Shown here: positions 32,999 to 41,494 of the stretch, piece after piece
Numbering within the stretch: the stretch's first letter is position 1
Layout: each line of letters begins with the position of its first letter
Assembly (NCBI RefSeq): GCF_014202345.1
Contig: NZ_JACHGO010000002.1
Coordinates: 310,001 to 374,000 of the forward strand
Direction of reading: 5' to 3'
Source of the DNA: Desulfovibrio intestinalis
GTDB taxonomy: Bacteria; Desulfobacterota; Desulfovibrionia; Desulfovibrionales; Desulfovibrionaceae
DNA length: 64,000 bases
Notes under the pieces: model-generated
Databases searched by the model: none
The model's input: only the letters and a program-made list of their open reading frames with translations
What the model was told of the DNA's origin: nothing
Program-made: the position numbers and the translations under genes

Positions 32999-35767
32999 AT
33001 GTCTTTAAAGAATCGCCTTGATCTTGCCGCCGAACCTGTTTTTTTGATGGATGGCTCTGCCTTCATCTACCGGGGCTTTTTTGCCAATAGAAACATGCAG
33101 CGTTCCGACGGGTTTCCCACCAACGCCCTGGTAGTGGTAACTCGCGTGCTTATGCGCATTTTGCGCGAAGAAAGACCGCAGTATTTTCTTTTCGTCAAGG
33201 ATGGCAGAGGCAAGAATTTCAGGCATGATATTTTTCCCTTGTATAAGGCCAACCGCGATGCCACCCCTGATGATCTGATCCGTCAGATGGAACCTATCGA
33301 GCGCATGGTCACTGCACTTGGCATGAACCTGGAGATTTCCGACGGCTGCGAGGCCGACGACTGCATAGCCTCCCTGGCCGCGCGCCTGTCAAAAGAGCGC
33401 CCGGTGATCATTGTCAGTGGCGACAAGGATCTCAAGCAATGTCTTGGCCCCAACGTCTTCATGTGGGACCCGGCGTTCAAGGAAGAAAAACTGCTTTCCG
33501 CGGCCCAGTTTACGGAAGAAAGCGGGCTTACTCCGGCCCAATGGCCCGATGTGCAAGCCCTAGTGGGGGATACCAGCGATAATATCCCGGGCGTGCCGGG
33601 TATCGGCCCCAAGACCGCTGCCAAAATTTTTGAAATATGCCCCAGCCTTGAGGATATCCGCGACCATTTCGTTCTGTTGCCGCCCAAGCTGCAAGACAAG
33701 CTGCGCAGCCATCTGGATGAAATGTTTACCTGGCGCAAGCTCACCACGCTGTCGCTGGACGTTTGTACCGGACTTGAACTGGGTGATTTGCTGGTGCGCC
33801 CCATTGACGCGGAGAGTTGTGTTGCCCTGGCTGAAGAGTTTGAACTTCATGCCTTGCGCCGCGAAATGGCTTCATTGGAGCGGATGCAGCTTTCCGGCCA
33901 GCCTGCGGACGCGAAGGAAGCGCCAAAGACCCATGCGCAGAATGGCAGCAGGCGCGCTGAAGCCAGCGTGCCTTTGAATGAGGGTAATGAAGGCAGTGAA
34001 AGCGCGCGTGGAGTTTCCACAGCCTCAGCGCAACAAGGAGCTTCGGCCCAGCCTCCAAGAGGAGCGGGCGCGCAAATGAGCCTTCTTGATGTGGCCGAAG
34101 AAAAAGTGGCTCCTCAGGTGGGCACGGCTGCAGACCTTTCAGATTGCCGGGGGCTTGATGTGGCCCTTGTGTGGCCCAGGGGCACGGGAGCTGCGCCTCA
34201 TGCGGCTGTGGCTGATGGCGAAGACATTTGCTGGACTGGCGGCGTGGACGATCTGTGCCGCTGGGCCGCTGACGCCCGGTGCATTGTTACGCCTGATATA
34301 AAGAGCCTTTTGTCCGTTGCCCCCTGCTGGCGTGAGCTTTTGCAAAAAAAATCGCCGGATTTCTTTATGGATCTTGGGCTGGCCGCCTATCTTATCAACC
34401 CGGAAGAAAGCGATTACGGCTGGCCGCGTCTGGCTGTGCACTGGGGCGGCCCCTTGCGGGCAGACGGTCCCGGTCCTGCGCAGCTTGCCTTGCGTATGGC
34501 AGCGGTGCTTGAGTCCCGCATGCAGCAGGATGGCCTGCTGGAGCTCTATAAAAAGCTGGAACTGCCCCTTACCCCTGTGCTGTCAGATATGGAAGGGCGC
34601 GGCATAGCAATTGACGCTGGGGCATTTGAAACATTTCTTACAGATGTGCAGTCCCAGCTGGACAGGCTGACAGCCGAAGTTTACGCGGTGGCTGGCAAGG
34701 AGTTCAATATCCGTTCGGCTCAGCAGCTTGGGGACGTGCTTTTCAGTACACTTGAGCTTCCCTCGCCGCGCAAAACCAAGGGCGGGCAGGCTTCTACCAG
34801 CCAGGAAACCCTTGAAAAGCTGGCGGGCCGTCATCCCGTGGTGGACAGTATTCTTCAGTTCCGCAAACTCGAAAAAATGCGTTCCACATATCTTGACCCT
34901 CTGCCGCGCCTTATGGACAAGCAGGGGCGCGTTCACACCACCTTTAATCAAAAAGCTACGGCCACGGGCAGGCTTTCATCGAGCAATCCGAACTTGCAGA
35001 ATATTCCTGTGCGGGGCGAGCTTGGCAAGCGCATGCGCTCCTGCTTTATTGCCGGGCCGGATCTAGCGCTTGTTTCTGCTGACTACTCGCAGGTGGAACT
35101 GCGTGTTTTGGCGCATATGTCGCAGGACGAGGCATTGCTTGAAGCCTTCCGCAAGGGCGAGGACATTCACGCCCGCACAGCCGCTCTGGTTTACGATTTG
35201 CCCTCCGAAGAAGTGAGCGCAGACCAGCGCCGCAATGCAAAGACCATCAACTTTGGCCTTATTTACGGCATGGGGGCGCAAAAACTGGCTCAGGAACTGA
35301 AGATTACCACAAATGAAGCCAAGGAATTCATTGCCCGGTACTTTTCACGGCTCACGGGCCTTAAAGAATTTTATGAGTCCGTTGAAGCCACGGCAAAACG
35401 TCAGGGCTTCGTCACCACGCTTGGGGGACGCCGCCGCCTTTTGCCCGACATTCATTCGGCCAATGGGCAGGCATATGCTCTGGCCCGGCGGCAGGCCATA
35501 AATACTGTCATTCAGGGGTCGGCAGCTGACGTCATCAAACTGGCCATGCTGGCTGTGGCAGGTGATGCCCAACTGCGCGACAGCAAAGCGCGCCTGCTTC
35601 TTCAGGTACACGACGAACTTCTGCTGGAAGTGCCGCAGGCAGCGGCACAAAGGGCTGGAGAGCGCGTCGCCGAGCTGATGGGTGCGGTCATGCCGGGCAA
35701 TGAACCTCTTTCAGTCCCCCTTGTGGTTGATTGGGGGGTGGGAGATAACTGGGGCTCCGCTCATTAG
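32999..35767 (+). CDS. polA: DNA polymerase I
   Basis: Repair and Okazaki-fragment polymerase of 922 residues. The 5' nuclease domain (about 1-290) has FVKDGRGKNFRHDIFPLYKA, SGDKDLKQ and DTSDNIPGVPGIGPKTA. A low-complexity Ala/Glu/Gly linker (about 300-370) is unusual and not conserved. The middle 3'-5' exonuclease-like domain lacks the DXE catalytic pair, so proofreading is probably lost, as in Taq polymerase. The polymerase domain is complete: motif A SADYSQVELRVLAHMS, motif B KTINFGLIYGMG, motif C LLLQVHDELLLEV. The start at 32999 lacks an obvious binding site; an in-frame ATG at 32966 is possible. It is divergent from the mla operon. Confidence 0.96.
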   Translation: MSLKNRLDLAAEPVFLMDGSAFIYRGFFANRNMQRSDGFPTNALVVVTRVLMRILREERPQYFLFVKDGRGKNFRHDIFPLYKANRDATPDDLIRQMEPIERMVTALGMNLEISDGCEADDCIASLAARLSKERPVIIVSGDKDLKQCLGPNVFMWDPAFKEEKLLSAAQFTEESGLTPAQWPDVQALVGDTSDNIPGVPGIGPKTAAKIFEICPSLEDIRDHFVLLPPKLQDKLRSHLDEMFTWRKLTTLSLDVCTGLELGDLLVRPIDAESCVALAEEFELHALRREMASLERMQLSGQPADAKEAPKTHAQNGSRRAEASVPLNEGNEGSESARGVSTASAQQGASAQPPRGAGAQMSLLDVAEEKVAPQVGTAADLSDCRGLDVALVWPRGTGAAPHAAVADGEDICWTGGVDDLCRWAADARCIVTPDIKSLLSVAPCWRELLQKKSPDFFMDLGLAAYLINPEESDYGWPRLAVHWGGPLRADGPGPAQLALRMAAVLESRMQQDGLLELYKKLELPLTPVLSDMEGRGIAIDAGAFETFLTDVQSQLDRLTAEVYAVAGKEFNIRSAQQLGDVLFSTLELPSPRKTKGGQASTSQETLEKLAGRHPVVDSILQFRKLEKMRSTYLDPLPRLMDKQGRVHTTFNQKATATGRLSSSNPNLQNIPVRGELGKRMRSCFIAGPDLALVSADYSQVELRVLAHMSQDEALLEAFRKGEDIHARTAALVYDLPSEEVSADQRRNAKTINFGLIYGMGAQKLAQELKITTNEAKEFIARYFSRLTGLKEFYESVEATAKRQGFVTTLGGRRRLLPDIHSANGQAYALARRQAINTVIQGSAADVIKLAMLAVAGDAQLRDSKARLLLQVHDELLLEVPQAAAQRAGERVAELMGAVMPGNEPLSVPLVVDWGVGDNWGSAH

Positions 35768-35913
35768 AGTAGATTCGCTTTGAAATTGCTTACAATTTCA
35801 AAGCGTGGATTTAGCCGAAAACGCGGTTTTCGGCTAAATCCACGCCGCGTTGCGGCGGGCGGCTCGGTCTACTCGCCGCCGAGCACTTCAACATTTTTGG
35901 CGTTGAAGTGCTC
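35766..35913. repeat. Array of tandem hairpins after polA (CTAGAGC repeat family)
   Basis: It starts within the last bases of polA. Successive perfect stems: 13 bp at 35776-35805 (CGCTTTGAAATTG, loop CTTA); 18 bp at 35805-35843 (GTGGATTTAGCCGAAAAC, loop GCG); 5 bp at 35844-35856; 6 bp at 35858-35880; 12 bp at 35881-35913 (GAGCACTTCAAC). The first three stems align with the element at 55244-55396 (same TTTGAAA, CCGAAAA/TTTTCGGC, ATCCAC and CCGCGTTGC order), but the arms have become perfect palindromes. It may also end the polA transcript. Confidence 0.85.
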
Positions 35914-36075
35914 CAGACAGTGCCGACAGGAGCGCCTTTCCAGTTATCTCTGGGTCGAACTTCTCCTTTTATTCCGGTCGAGTACCAGTAGAGTATGCTC
36001 CCTGCATAAAAGGCTCGCTCTCCTTGATATAACTGGAAATCCATCTCGTGACGGCACTGTCTGGATATAGAATGT

Positions 36076-36164
36076 CAACAGGTTGTTCCCCCTCTTCCCA
36101 GTCGATAAAGCTGGTGTCCGCAAACAACAGCAAGCCGAATGAAGACGAGGGGAACAACCTGTTG
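36076..36164. repeat. Inverted repeat with perfect 16-bp arms
   Basis: CAACAGGTTGTTCCCC at 36076-36091 is repeated as its exact complement at 36149-36164, enclosing 57 bases. It has no coding value and lies between two copies of the CTAGAGC repeat. It could be a third small element or a structured RNA. Confidence 0.65.
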
Positions 36165-36173
36165 GAACACTAC

Positions 36174-36320
36174 ATCTAGAACAAAGTAACGTTGGAATGC
36201 TTCACCTTTCAACGTTGCCATCCTGTCGAAAATGCAAACTTCGGCAGAATCCATGTTGGATTCCGGTGCGCTACACGTTCATGCAGCACTAGAGCAAAAT
36301 AACGCTTTCAAAGGTAAAAA
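36174..36320. repeat. Diverged copy of CTAGAGC repeat plus adjacent start of another
   Basis: TCTAGAACAAAGTAACGTTG then CACCTTTCAACGTTGCC, GTCGAAAATGCAAACTTCGGC and AGAATCCATG follow the order of the 55244 element with about 75% identity by eye. At 36290 a second start, CTAGAGCAAAATAACGCTTT, begins and breaks off after about 30 bases. Confidence 0.65.
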
Positions 36321-36430
36321 TACCCTGGTTGCAGGCGTGCTGTTTCTGCCATAACTTTTGCCATAATTTCTAAGAACAACCCCCATATTTCTAAGAACAG
36401 CCCCCATCCACCTCTTACTCCGGTAGAGCC

Positions 36431-37276
36431 ATGCGGCACCATACGCCAATTGCCGTGCAGACCTTTGCAGCCCCGCAGTCCCTCCCTTTTGTGGAGGTGC
36501 GCACTACCTTGGGCAGTGTGCAGCCATATGCGGAGCACTTCCATTCCAGCCTGTCGCTGGGGATGATCCTTGAAGGGCGCACGCGCTTTAAGCTTCACGG
36601 CCAGCTCCATAGCCAGACGCATGAGGCAAAAGAGGGCGATCTTGTGCTCATCGGGCCAGGCGTACCCCACAGCTGTAACCCCGTGGGAACGCAATGCCGA
36701 AGCTATCACATGGCCCATGTGGATTCCCGCTGGTTTGTGCAGAACGTCTGCCCGGTGTTAGCTTTGCCAGAAGACTATGAAGTGGCGCTGCCGCTGATAT
36801 GTGACCGTGCGCTGTTTGCCTGCGCCCTCAATATCGTGCAAGCAGTGGTCGACGGTCAGGAGAGCAGCGAACAGGCGTTGCAGGCATTTCTGGTCAAGTT
36901 GCAGAGCGAGTATCACTGCTTCAAGGCCGCCACAAAACATTCTTCAATTACGGCGCAATTTCTGCCTGAGGAAGAAGAGGACAGCTTGGACACTGAGCGT
37001 CATGCGGTAGCCCAACTGGCGAAAAAATCCGGCCTGTGCCGCGAAAGTTATTCCCGCGCTTTCAGGCGCGGTGCAGGGCTTCCCCCAGGGAGCTATTTGC
37101 ATTGCTTGCGGCTGGAAAAAGCCCGCCGCCTGCTGCGCCAGGGCAAAAGCATTGCTGATGCCGCCGTTGCTGTGGGCTATGCAGACCAAAGCCATTTGCA
37201 CCGCATGTTCGTGAAGTTTTATTCCGTTACACCCGGCTGCTACCGCAGAGGCGGGTCACATTCGTACAAGAAATAG
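36431..37276 (+). CDS. AraC-family transcriptional regulator
   Basis: A 281-residue activator type. The N-terminal cupin-like sensor (about 10-90) has HFHSSLSLGMILEGRTRFK and LVLIGPGVPHSCNPVG. A helical middle leads to a C-terminal pair of helix-turn-helix motifs, VAQLAKKSGLCRESYSRAFR and IADAAVAVGYADQSHLHRMF (about 240-265), the second being the family signature. The start has only a weak binding site. The LysE-type exporter 40 bases downstream in the same direction is its likely target, an arrangement common for amino-acid exporters. The inducer is unknown. Confidence 0.92.
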   Translation: MRHHTPIAVQTFAAPQSLPFVEVRTTLGSVQPYAEHFHSSLSLGMILEGRTRFKLHGQLHSQTHEAKEGDLVLIGPGVPHSCNPVGTQCRSYHMAHVDSRWFVQNVCPVLALPEDYEVALPLICDRALFACALNIVQAVVDGQESSEQALQAFLVKLQSEYHCFKAATKHSSITAQFLPEEEEDSLDTERHAVAQLAKKSGLCRESYSRAFRRGAGLPPGSYLHCLRLEKARRLLRQGKSIADAAVAVGYADQSHLHRMFVKFYSVTPGCYRRGGSHSYKK

Positions 37277-37316
37277 TCTGCCGGAAGAGTAGGGTCTGTG
37301 TTGGAGGCAAAAGCTC

Positions 37317-37958
37317 ATGACACAGATTCTTGCGGAATTTATTGCTCCTACCTTTCCTGCTTTGGCATTGGCGCACTTTATGGCCTTGCTCAGTCCCGGG
37401 CCGGATTTTTTTCTGGTGGTGGGGCACGCAGTGCGGCGTGGCTTGCGGGGAACAGCGTTCATCTGCCTTGGCATCGCTTTGGGCAATGCCCTCTATATTG
37501 CTCTGGCCATTTCGGGCTGGTCGTTTGTGCGGCAGTGGCCGTGGCTTTACCGCTGCGTGGAGCTGGCGGGGGCGGGCTATCTTTTGTGGATAGGCTGGGC
37601 TCTTGTCCGGTCAGGGCGGCAGCCAGCAGATTTGCGCCTCACTGTGGCCGCTCCCCTTGCCGCTGGCAGGCAATTGCTCACAGGGCTGGCATCGGCCTTG
37701 CTTAATCCTAAAAATGCCATTTTCTACCTCACCCTCATGACAACCATTATGGGGTCTGCCGCCAGTTTGAAGCAGCAGCTTTTTGCAGGCGCGTGGATGG
37801 CGGGGCTTGTGTTTGCCTGGGATGCAGGGCTTGCCGCTGCCATTGCCCATCCTGCCGTGCAAAATATCTTGCGTAAGCGATTGGGCCTTATCGAAATTCT
37901 GGCAGGGGCCTGCCTTATGCTGATGGCAGTATTGCTTGTGGCAATCCCCTTGCTGTAG
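37317..37958 (+). CDS. LysE/RhtB-family amino-acid exporter
   Basis: An inner-membrane exporter of 213 residues with six helices. The family signature LSPGPDFFLVVGHAVRRGLR lies at about 25-44, followed by ICLGIALGNALYIALAISG. The central ASALLNPKNAIFYLTLMTT (about 127) is the second hallmark. Relatives export threonine, homoserine, lysine or other amino acids; the substrate is not readable. It lies 40 bases after the AraC regulator. The 230 bases after its stop hold no further gene. Confidence 0.92.
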   Translation: MTQILAEFIAPTFPALALAHFMALLSPGPDFFLVVGHAVRRGLRGTAFICLGIALGNALYIALAISGWSFVRQWPWLYRCVELAGAGYLLWIGWALVRSGRQPADLRLTVAAPLAAGRQLLTGLASALLNPKNAIFYLTLMTTIMGSAASLKQQLFAGAWMAGLVFAWDAGLAAAIAHPAVQNILRKRLGLIEILAGACLMLMAVLLVAIPLL

Positions 37959-38190
37959 TGGTGGCGGCAAATCCGCTCCACTGAAACAGGCAGGGCTATG
38001 TGGGCATGACAGAGCAATTGTGGGGATACGTTACGCTGCGTTACAGGCGGGTTGCCAGCAGGGCATACTGGCGCAATGGCAGTGCTTCTTGTTTCAGCAG
38101 TTGTATCAGTCTGCTGTGGAGTGGGGGGGCGTTCTTGCGGCAGGGTTTTGCCCGGAGCAGAACCCATTAAAAAAATATCCGCTATTGCGG

Positions 38191-38976
38191 CTACTTGCGC
38201 AATACGGTGCGCAAAGTCTCTGCCTGTGGGCCGGTAAGGCCTTTGAGCCTTTGCTCCACACGGCTTTGCACAGCCTCATGGCGGGGGCTCATTTCATATA
38301 ATGACGCGGCGGCGGTTTGGCTTACAGGAAAGGCCGGGTCATTTTGACGGCCGCTGGAATTGAGATCCGCATAGCGCAGGGCCGCGTCAATGATGGCGTC
38401 CAGGTAGGCAACATTGCCTGAAGCTGTATATGCGGCCCAGTACATTTGAAGGACAGTTTTCTCGCTGGTGATATCCCATTGCAACAGGGGCGTGGGGTTC
38501 AGGCGTATTTGCTGTAAAAGCACGGCATCGCGCTGGTCCAGCAACTGGTTCATAAGCGCGGCCTCGTCCGTGAGCTGCGCCAGATGCACAGCCCAGGCCA
38601 GGGTGCGCTTGCCATCTCTGCTCAGCGTGGGAACCTGCGCCAGCAGGGTCTGGCGGGCTGTGGATTCTGACTTGAGCGTTTCAGCAAGAAATGCGGCCAG
38701 TGTGAGCTGCTTTTGCCGATCATAAAGAACGTTCTGCGCGTCAAAAGTGCGAAGAATACCCGGCAGGGTTTCAGCCCTTTTTTCCTTATAATAGTACTCC
38801 ATATCTCTCGCATAAAATGAAAGATTTTTGGAGACGGTGAGAGCAAAAGCATCCTGGCAGGGCATAAACCAGAGAGCCAGCGCGAGAAACAGGGTACGCA
38901 GGGCAAGCCGCCTTGAAGGCGCAACGTTTGACATCTGGTACTGACGGGCAGCGAAAAAGCTTGTGATAATCGGCAT
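38191..38976 (-). CDS. Exported hypothetical protein coupled to an HD protein
   Basis: Up to 261 residues. A signal peptide-like helix (ALRTLFLALALWFMPCQDAFA) ends about 45 residues from the first ATG. The mature part is all helical, with Leu/Ala-rich repeats (AAFLAETLKSESTARQTLLA, EAALMNQLLDQRDAVLLQQI, YLDAIIDAALRYADL) resembling HEAT or TPR units, so a scaffold role is possible. No family is recognised. The ATG at 38976 lies 3 bases after the stop of the HD gene and probably depends on coupling; ATG 38934 begins nearer the signal but lacks a binding site. Confidence 0.75.
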   Translation of the reverse strand: MPIITSFFAARQYQMSNVAPSRRLALRTLFLALALWFMPCQDAFALTVSKNLSFYARDMEYYYKEKRAETLPGILRTFDAQNVLYDRQKQLTLAAFLAETLKSESTARQTLLAQVPTLSRDGKRTLAWAVHLAQLTDEAALMNQLLDQRDAVLLQQIRLNPTPLLQWDITSEKTVLQMYWAAYTASGNVAYLDAIIDAALRYADLNSSGRQNDPAFPVSQTAAASLYEMSPRHEAVQSRVEQRLKGLTGPQAETLRTVLRK

Positions 38977-38979
38977 GGG

Positions 38980-40221
38980 CTAGTCAAAATCCGCCAGAAG
39001 GGCGTCCAGTTTGAGGCAGGTGAGGGGGCTTTGGCGCAAAAAGGTCAGCAGACGAACGCGGGCCTCAAGAAGGTGCGGTGAAGAAACGCCGTTGCGGATG
39101 GAGCTATGGGCTTCAAGAAAGGCTGCGAGATTGTCGCAATCCTTGATGAGGCGTCCGTCCTTGGGATCAAGGTCGTCATAGTTGCATTCGCGCTGGAGAA
39201 CGTCGAAGTCAGGCACTTTTTCTATTTTCCCGTTGCGGCAAACGCATTCCTGAAATTCAGACTGCACATTAAGGCCCAGATAGTAAGATATGCGTTCCAC
39301 CAGCGAAGTAAAACCCTGCTGGCGCAAGGGAGCAAAAATGCGGCGCTCCAGCTCTTTTTCTTCGTATTCTTTAATGATTTTGGGTAAATCTGCTATGGAG
39401 CGCTTCACTGGCGAAATGATGTCGCGGGTAAGCACTTCCGGCAAATCATGAAAAAGCCCGCAAAAGAAGTTGTTGTTGGCCCGTGCGCGGCACGCATTTA
39501 CAGACAAACTGAAAAAATAGGCAAAGCTGGCCACAATGAACATGTGCCCAAGAACCGAAGTGGCGGGAATGCGTGGGGCCTGGGTCCAGCGAATCTGAAA
39601 GCGCAACTGCCCGCAGAGGTTGGCCAGCCTGAGAAGGGCAGTGCCCGGTTGGCGCATTTGTTCCAGACCCTTCAGATCGCGAAAACTGTCCAGCCGATCT
39701 ACAAACGATTGGCCGATGTCATCCATTTCATCGTCAAAAGGGCTGTTGAGCGGCTTGATGAGATTGAATTCCCACTGTGAGGCGTAAAGATGGGCTGCGG
39801 TGAGTATGCGCCGGGAAAGGCTGTCTTCGTCAGCGTTGTGGTGCCAGTGGCACATGCGCTGCCAAAATGAACCCAGAGGCGACAGGGCCGGTTGCAGGCT
39901 GTCAAGCACATGCTCTGTCAATTGGCGGTGCTGCTCGGGATTTTCTTTGATGCGGTAAAAGATGGGCGGTTTGATATCGGTGATGATGAGCCGGTAAAAG
40001 TAGTCAAACAGGCCACCTTCTATGATTTCAGAGGCAAGGTTTACGCGCTCTTCTTCAGACATGTGGCGTGAGTTTTCATGCCACAACACACAGGCCAGCA
40101 ACATCTTGTGTGCCTGCTTGTCTGTTTCAAGCAGTTCCACCGGGCGCAGCTTGTCGTTCCAGCGTAAAAGGTATGCGCCTGAAAAAATCAGTTGAAGCAG
40201 GCTCTTGCGAATGTCCGCCAT
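38980..40221 (-). CDS. HD-domain phosphohydrolase-like protein
   Basis: A 413-residue cytoplasmic protein. The HD metal motif is in CGLFHDLPEVLTRDIISPVK (about 245-265), with an upstream His in ATSVLGHMFIVA and a later Asp in LIKDCDNLAAFLE, the four-ligand layout of HD nucleotidases of the YfbR type. The first 200 residues are an unfamiliar helical region containing WHEN and HWHHNADED. This suggests a nucleotide phosphohydrolase, but the substrate is unknown. GGAGAAAAT lies directly before the start. It is followed after 3 bases by an exported helical protein, so the two are translationally coupled. Confidence 0.82.
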   Translation of the reverse strand: MADIRKSLLQLIFSGAYLLRWNDKLRPVELLETDKQAHKMLLACVLWHENSRHMSEEERVNLASEIIEGGLFDYFYRLIITDIKPPIFYRIKENPEQHRQLTEHVLDSLQPALSPLGSFWQRMCHWHHNADEDSLSRRILTAAHLYASQWEFNLIKPLNSPFDDEMDDIGQSFVDRLDSFRDLKGLEQMRQPGTALLRLANLCGQLRFQIRWTQAPRIPATSVLGHMFIVASFAYFFSLSVNACRARANNNFFCGLFHDLPEVLTRDIISPVKRSIADLPKIIKEYEEKELERRIFAPLRQQGFTSLVERISYYLGLNVQSEFQECVCRNGKIEKVPDFDVLQRECNYDDLDPKDGRLIKDCDNLAAFLEAHSSIRNGVSSPHLLEARVRLLTFLRQSPLTCLKLDALLADFD

Positions 40222-40343
40222 ATTTTCTCCGGGTGTGGGTCGGAAAAACAGTTGGCAGTATAGGGGTAGATGGGGTAAAGCTCAAGGGCTTCATGCCACG
40301 GCCCGATTTTACGGCCTTTGGGTGCATAATAGTGCAACGGCTC

Positions 40344-40372
40344 TTGACAGTGTCTGGCGTTTGCCGTATTGA
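40344..40372 (+). promoter_or_regulatory. Promoter candidate for rplM-rpsI
   Basis: TTGACA, 17 bases, TATTGA. It would give a leader of about 105 bases before rplM. Confidence 0.6.
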
Positions 40373-40482
40373 AGCCATCTTTACTGCGATAAATATCGTC
40401 ACCCCCGTTCGACGGCTATCGCGCAATGAACTTTTTTGCAGCCAACGGCTGCTGATATTTGCAGATGTGAGGAGTCATTCCG

Positions 40483-40917
40483 ATGAAGACGTTCAGCCCC
40501 ACCCCCAAAGACATCAATCGCGAATGGTTCGTGGTTGACGCTCAGGATCAGGTGCTCGGCCGTCTGGCTAGCCAGATCGCCCACCGCCTGCGCGGCAAGC
40601 ATAAGCCGGAGTTCGCCCCGCATATGGATAACGGGGACTTTATCGTGGTAGTTAACTGCGAAAAGATCAAGGTCACCGGCAACAAGCTGGCCGACAAAAA
40701 ATACTACCGGCACTCTGGCTGGGTTGGCGGTCTTAAGACCACCATCCTCGGCGATGTGCTCGCTGACAAGCCCTCCCGCGTCCTGATGGCCGCCGTGAAG
40801 GGCATGCTGCCCAAGAATCGCCTGGGCCGCGCCATGCTGAAGAAACTTAAGATTTACGCCGGGTCCGAGCATCCGCACACGGCCCAGAATCCCCAGCCGC
40901 TGACGCTGCCGCATTAA
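40483..40917 (+). CDS. rplM: 50S ribosomal protein L13
   Basis: A 144-residue large-subunit protein that binds 23S rRNA early in assembly. Typical segments: [48 protein letters not shown] and [22 protein letters not shown] precedes the start at normal spacing. It is followed after 13 bases by rpsI, the universally conserved pair, under the promoter at 40344-40372. Confidence 0.98.
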   Translation: MKTFSPTPKDINREWFVVDAQDQVLGRLASQIAHRLRGKHKPEFAPHMDNGDFIVVVNCEKIKVTGNKLADKKYYRHSGWVGGLKTTILGDVLADKPSRVLMAAVKGMLPKNRLGRAMLKKLKIYAGSEHPHTAQNPQPLTLPH

Positions 40918-40930
40918 GGAGTAGAATGCC

Positions 40931-41323
40931 ATGAGCGAGAAATTTGAATACGGCACCGGCCGTCGCAAGACCGCCACGGCGCGTACCCGCATCTATGCCG
41001 GCTCCGGCGGCATCACGGTCAACGGGCGTTCTTTCGAGGATTACTTTCCCCGTAAGACCCTGCAGATGATCATCCGTCAGCCTTTGGTGCTTTCCAAGCT
41101 TGCCGACAAGCTTGATGTGCGCATCAATGTAGCTGGTGGCGGTGTGACTGGTCAGGCTGAAGCTGTGCGCCACGGTATTTCCCGTGCCCTGCTGATGGTT
41201 GATCCGGCCCTGCGCCCCATGCTCAAGAAGGCTGGCTTCCTCACCCGCGACGCCCGTAAGAAAGAACGTAAAAAGTACGGCCTGCGCGCTGCCCGCGCCC
41301 GGTACCAGTACTCCAAGCGTTAA
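40931..41323 (+). CDS. rpsI: 30S ribosomal protein S9
   Basis: A 130-residue small-subunit protein whose C-terminal tail contacts P-site tRNA. It has [20 protein letters not shown] at the start, [20 protein letters not shown] in the middle and the ending RARYQYSKR with the conserved terminal SKR. AAGGAG lies 8 bases upstream of the ATG. It forms the classic rplM-rpsI operon and is closed by two consecutive terminators. Confidence 0.98.
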   Translation: MSEKFEYGTGRRKTATARTRIYAGSGGITVNGRSFEDYFPRKTLQMIIRQPLVLSKLADKLDVRINVAGGGVTGQAEAVRHGISRALLMVDPALRPMLKKAGFLTRDARKKERKKYGLRAARARYQYSKR

Positions 41324-41332
41324 TACGCCTTT

Positions 41333-41396
41333 CGAAAGCCCTGCCTGTCAGGGCTTTCGTTTTATTTGGCGGGCCGCTTGCGGCCCGCCTTTTTTG
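41333..41396 (+). terminator. Double terminator after rpsI
   Basis: First stem: CGAAAGCCCTG, loop CCTGT, complement, then TTTTATTT (41333-41366). Second stem: GGCGGGCCG, loop CTTG, complement, then TTTTTTG (41368-41396). The tandem pair separates the ribosomal operon from the YcaO gene. Confidence 0.92.
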
Positions 41397-41494
41397 TACT
41401 GTCATGCGTATAGTGCTTTTGCGCTGGTATTTTCCCAGTAAAAGTGTATGTTGTGTGGAATATACCTCGCCTCAAACAGTCAGAGAGAGTTGAC

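Noticed and set aside
35969..36157. A 62-codon minus-strand frame in the polA-araC gap
   Set aside because: The composition looks protein-like, but it overlaps the 16-bp inverted repeat, has no binding site and no recognisable family. At most a gene fragment.
37959..38190. Structured RNA or small gene between lysE and the exported hypothetical
   Set aside because: No stable hairpin with a T tract, no tRNA fold and no binding-site-linked frame could be found.
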